From Cynocephalus volans (taxonomy: Eukaryota > Chordata > Mammalia > Dermoptera > Cynocephalidae): 64,000 bases of DNA. The stretch lies in assembly GCF_027409185.1 (NCBI RefSeq), contig NC_084474.1, forward strand, positions 6,255,382 through 6,319,381, in the 5' to 3' direction. The notes under the pieces were generated by a model that saw nothing but the letters and a program-made list of their open reading frames with translations, was not told the DNA's origin and searched no databases. Shown one piece after another: positions 60,372 to 64,000 of this stretch (positions are counted from its first letter, which is position 1; every line of letters starts with the position of its first letter). A program made the position numbers and the translations under genes.

Positions 60372-60595
60372 CTCTCCTCTTCTTTTAAAGCCCTCACACT
60401 GACCACCATATTTAATCCATTCACTACTGCACGGTCCTACAATTCAATCACCTCTTCAAGGCTCCACCTTTCAATGACCATAATAGGATTTCCCACCCTC
60501 TTAACAGTCACAGTGGGGACTAACCTAAAACTTGGGGGACACAATTCGAGTTTCAGGGAGTTTTGGGGGGACATAATTCAATCCACTACAGCATC

Positions 60596-61195
60596 CTAGT
60601 TGATTGTAAGCTGTCATGAGTGATAAGTAAGAGTTAGATACAGAAAGGGAAAAGGTTCAAGAATTCCAAGAAAAGCAAATGTTTCTACCAAGGGATTGTA
60701 GTACAAGGCAGGATGCTATTCCCAGCAGGAAAGTAGAAGGAGGAAGATAGTCTGGACAGGCTGAGAGTTGTGCATTGAGAAACAGGGAAGCGATTTCACG
60801 GTCCTCTTTTGCTCTTCTCATGAACTGCCTGCCTCAGTTACCTATTGCTGCTTAAAACCCCATCCTATCACTGAGTCACGTAAAATAGCAGTAATTTATT
60901 TTCTCTCATGACTCTGTGAGTTGGCTCCTCTCATCTGGCTCCCAAGCCAACTCTATAAGTGTTCATTTGAAAGTTTTTAAAAATGTATATTTTAGAGTAT
61001 TTTCGCCCAAGTATGGACATTTTTAGTTTAAGCAAACATAAAAACTAAAAGTATTATTTAATGAAATATACAGCACACCTTTCAAAGAAAACAAAAGCTA
61101 AAGAAAATATAATTCTTAACAATTGCTTCAATTTAAAACATAAAAAGATGTATATTTCTTTTATCTTATTTAAAATAGATTATTACTCCAAAAAG
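60596..61195. other. Mostly unassigned; possible reversed MLT1-like fragment 60835-60975
   Basis: CAGTTACCTATTGCTGCTTAAAACC followed by TTTATTTTCTCTCATGACTCTGTGAGTTGGCT resembles the reversed start of an old MaLR-type LTR. The remainder is unrecognised. Confidence 0.4.
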
Positions 61196-61275
61196 TAAAA
61201 GCTTATTATCCCCATTTTAAAGATGGGGAAACTGAAATTAGATAGCTTGCAAAATGCCTGGTGTGTCTTACTCTA
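61196..61275 (-). mobile_element. MIR SINE fragment, reversed
   Basis: TTATTATCCCCATTTTAAAGATGGGGAAACTGAAATTAGATAGCTTGCAAAATG is the reverse complement of the conserved MIR core (CCTCATCTGTAAAATGGGG region). Confidence 0.7.
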
Positions 61276-63887
61276 GGTGAGCTAAAGTGGAAAAGGAAAT
61301 TTGGTTCCCTTCCAGGAACTGAGAAGACGGAAGGTATCGACCCTTTCCAGAATGCTTTTTCCTCAGTTGACACTGAATCAGCAAACAAGCTGTGTAAGTG
61401 ACACCCACAAATCACACACAAGAATACCAGGGAGAGAATGCAGTTCCTTATGGGGTGTCTGAAGTTCAGCAGTCAGTGTGGTGTGGAGTTCAGGGACACT
61501 CTGAAGCACAGGTCCACAGCCTTACATAACCCTGGTTGGCAAAGAGACCGTATCGGCTCTCAAAAATCTGTGTGCTACCAAAAAAAGGCATTTTTACTAT
61601 GCATGTTATACTTCCCTAAGTTGTATTACTATTTCTTCAATTCTGAAATTTGTACTTTTTCTAAAACACTAAATTGCTTTCCAGAAGAGATGTTTATAAT
61701 TTCTAATTCTCTGGCTAACTTTAAATTTATTTCCATAAATGATGCATTGCTTGCAAAATAATGGGAACATATCTAATTATATAGCACCTCAGTGTCACAC
61801 TAATAAATTCCGTGGCAAATATGCTTATCAGAAAAGATCTCTGTTAAGCCTAGCTAATGGATTTATAGATTTTTTTTTTCCCTTTAGAATCATGCTTTAA
61901 AATTACTTAGAGGGCATATTATCTAGTAAAATACTTTGAGTGCTTGTGAGAAAACTATATTCTCAAGTGCTTCCAAGATTTCCTTCTTGAATTTGGAAAT
62001 ATTTACGTAACATCTTACTGTAAAATGACTGTTACTTTTCCAGGTCACTTATAACTCAAAATGTGAGAAAGAGCAAACACTGACCTTTTCTGGGTTTGAA
62101 CACAAAAATTAAAAGCTTCCTTATTTTTGATTCTTTGCTTTTTGGGCCATCTCCAGGGAAGCTCCGCGTCACTACAGATTGAGTGAGTTAACCTGTTGCC
62201 CTCAAGACTATTTGTCCTCATAGAACTCTACTCATTCATCCTCAAAGGCACCTTTCCTTTCACAGCCACACAAGCAGAGAAATTTTTATACAGAAAGAGA
62301 ATTAATCATGTATTTGTCATACTGCACAGAAAATAAGTCATTTGATACAATGGAGCAAACTGTTAGCTGTAAGTTAGTTTTATAGCAGAGTTTTACAATG
62401 TGATACTAAGCATATGCTTCTCAGGAGACAGCAGGATTGATGGTAGGGTATAATATTTTAATTTTCAATTTGCACAAATACAGCACTCAACTTCAAAAAC
62501 CCATTTTAAAGATACTCTTCTCTAGTAAGAAGGTAATGCGATACAGTGACAACATTTATTATGTTTCTATCAGGAGTTCTAATGTAATTTTTTGGAACCA
62601 ATTCTGAATTATTTAAGGTCATATAGTTGCCAATACACAGATAGGTTACCATTTATTTTAAATAAGTAAAACTTGACTGCAATTCTAACATATTCTCAGC
62701 AGTTTAAATTATTTAGTATTTTATATCAATTATTTTCTCTGGAAAATGACGTTTTTGTGTTTTATCTGTTCTGCTACAATATGTTGCTAACTACACTGAC
62801 ATTTATGTAAGCAAATTTACCCTCTTAAAACTTGCCCCATGAGATGGGAGAAAAATAATTTGAAAGAGAATTCAATGAACTCTACACTTTCTGTAAACAG
62901 CCTAAAGAGATATAAAAGTATGGATTTCAGCCAAGAAGAGAAAGAGTAAGGGAAAACTAAATTAATTTTAGAAGCTGTAAAGGAATAAGTACCAGTAATT
63001 GGTAAATATAATATTAGAGTAATTTAGAAATACACATTTTAAACGTTTTTTTTTTTTTTTTTTTTTTAAGTGAGAACACCTTAGAAGTTCCTGGCATCTA
63101 TGCTTAGCCTCTTATAGACACAATTATTATATAATCATTTTGAAATAACTGTTGTCCTTGACTTCTGTGACACATTGGTATGGAAAGTAGTGGGTCAAAG
63201 TTTTCAGAGTTAATATGTTGGATATAGTTCTATACAGAATTACAGTTCCCCCAAATTTCATTTCTTTTAATTTTGATACAACCACGGGCTTTTGCTATTC
63301 CCAGTCTGTCACAAAAAAACCTTCATGTTTTGAACCTCCTGTTAAGAGCAAATTGCCTCAGTATTGCCCCTTCCCACCTGAATACTTAATTTAAATATAT
63401 ATAAATTACTAACAAAGACATTATGCTCTATAGTTATAAATGCAGCCCTTAAATCAGGTAATTAACATTAATATATTACTACCATCTAAATGAAAAACTT
63501 CATTCAGGTTTTTCCAATTTTCTCAATAATATTTTTTATGGTAAAAGGGACCAATACAGTATCACCTCTTACATTTAGTTGTCATGAACATTTAGTTTTC
63601 TTTATTCTGGAACAGTTGTTCTGTCTGTCATGACCTAGATATTTTGAAAATTATAGACCATTGTTTCGTAGGACGTATCTCAGATTGCAATTATATGATA
63701 TGTTCTGATTTTTAAATTTAGGTTATATATTTTTCATAGAAATATCACAGAAGTGATAATATGTTCTTCTCTTTCCATTTGATCAGGTGGTAAACAATTT
63801 TAATTTGTCCCATTGTTTATGATGTTAAAGTTGGTAACTTGAGAAAGTGGTTTCTTCCAGGCTTCTCCACTATACATTAATTCTTTT
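61276..63887. other. Unassigned AT-rich sequence with a T22 tract
   Basis: No repeat family, exon or RNA that I can support. A pure T22 run at 63046-63067 may be the tail of an unrecognised reversed retroposon, but the flanks do not show a body or target duplication. The largest frame (61438-61761, 107 codons) is unsupported. Confidence 0.4.
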
Positions 63888-64000
63888 GGGCTGAGCCCGT
63901 GGTGCACTCGGTAGCGTGCTGCGCTAGCAGCGGGGCGACGCTCCCACCGCGGGTTCGGATCCTCAGGGATGGCCGGTGCACTCACTGGCTGAGTGCCGGT
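63888..64000 (+). mobile_element. tRNA-derived SINE, CYN-like, cut by window end
   Basis: Starts GGGCTGAGCCCGTGG with an A-box-like TGGTGCACTCGG (63900-63911) and a B-box GGTTCGGATCC (63952-63962) about 40 bp apart, the layout of an internal pol III promoter. A second partial unit, GGCCGGTGCACTCACTGGCTGAGTGCCGG, follows. It is dense in CpG, so young. No separate tRNA-unrelated body is visible before the window edge. Resemblance to colugo CYN SINEs is from memory. Confidence 0.8.

Larger units (their letters stand above)
58260..60590 (-). mobile_element. MaLR (MST/THE1-like) element B, both LTRs present
   Basis: A 2.33-kb MaLR on the minus strand: 5' LTR 60180-60590 (411 bp), internal region, 3' LTR 58260-58674 (415 bp). 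LTR ends are TGTAGTGGA-type and TGATACA/TAATACA-type. After the 5' LTR comes TTGATACCAGAGAAGTGGG (60157-60175), the conserved MaLR PBS-region text. A purine tract (GGGGGGCCAGGGGTGG) precedes the 3' LTR. Flanks gcttc (58255-58259) and gcatc (60591-60595) agree at four of five. Same family as element A and more complete. Confidence 0.85.

Noticed and set aside
63888..64000. Functional tRNA gene on the basis of A- and B-boxes
   Set aside because: No cloverleaf with a proper acceptor stem; a second tRNA-like unit is fused directly behind, as in SINEs.
1..64000. A new multi-gene biological system
   Set aside because: No intact gene, operon-like grouping or RNA structure is supportable; recognisable content is nested transposable elements in mammalian DNA.

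Overview
The window reads as a mammalian intergenic or intronic 'gene desert'. It is AT-rich and low in CpG, and most of what can be recognised is layered retrotransposon sequence. I found no host protein-coding gene, no functional RNA gene and no CRISPR array. The families present (L1 of several ages, MIR, L2, MLT1/MLT2/MST-type LTRs, a hAT-Charlie element) place it in a placental mammal. Five MST/MaLR-type insertions favour Euarchonta. Two tRNA-derived SINE pieces (13042-13100 and 63888-64000) look like the tRNA-Ile-related SINEs of colugos (Dermoptera, CYN-type). That species guess comes from pattern memory, not a search; a bat with similar tRNA SINEs is the main alternative.

Layout. 1-340: ends of an MLT2 LTR and an L1. 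341-6154: the most GC-rich and repeat-poor part, holding one MST LTR and an L1 scrap, with no supportable exon. 6155-10385: a decayed class III provirus on the minus strand with two LTRs, gag and pol remnants, no env, and a primer-binding site matching tRNA-Ser, so ERV-S-like. 10395-16015: minus-strand L1s, nested, with a younger L1 tail, a SINE fragment, an MLT1 LTR and a near-identical 67-bp internal duplication. 16016-25070: mostly unassigned AT-rich DNA with MIR, an L1 3' end and ERV1-like LTRs. 25070-36480: plus-strand L1s, one interrupted by a second L1 and by a MaLR element with an exact 5-bp target duplication. 36480-43640: AT-rich DNA, a 56-bp micro-insertion, and an L2 split by an MST LTR. 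43650-52735: an old L1 split by a nearly complete, dead 5.5-kb L1. 52860-64000: L2, L1 and hAT pieces, a CpG-rich solo LTR with exact target duplication, a second, more complete MaLR in opposite orientation, MIR, and a SINE cut by the window edge.

Nothing here works together as a pathway. The content is a stratigraphy: L2/MIR oldest, then hAT, MLT and old L1, then MST/MaLR and younger L1, then the CpG-rich LTR and SINE. All retroviral and LINE reading frames seen are broken. I found no evidence for a new biological system. The best second-look items are the tRNA-Ser-primed provirus with a fused RT/RNase H frame, the 67-bp templated duplication, two tiny insertions with long exact target duplications, and the young solo LTR.
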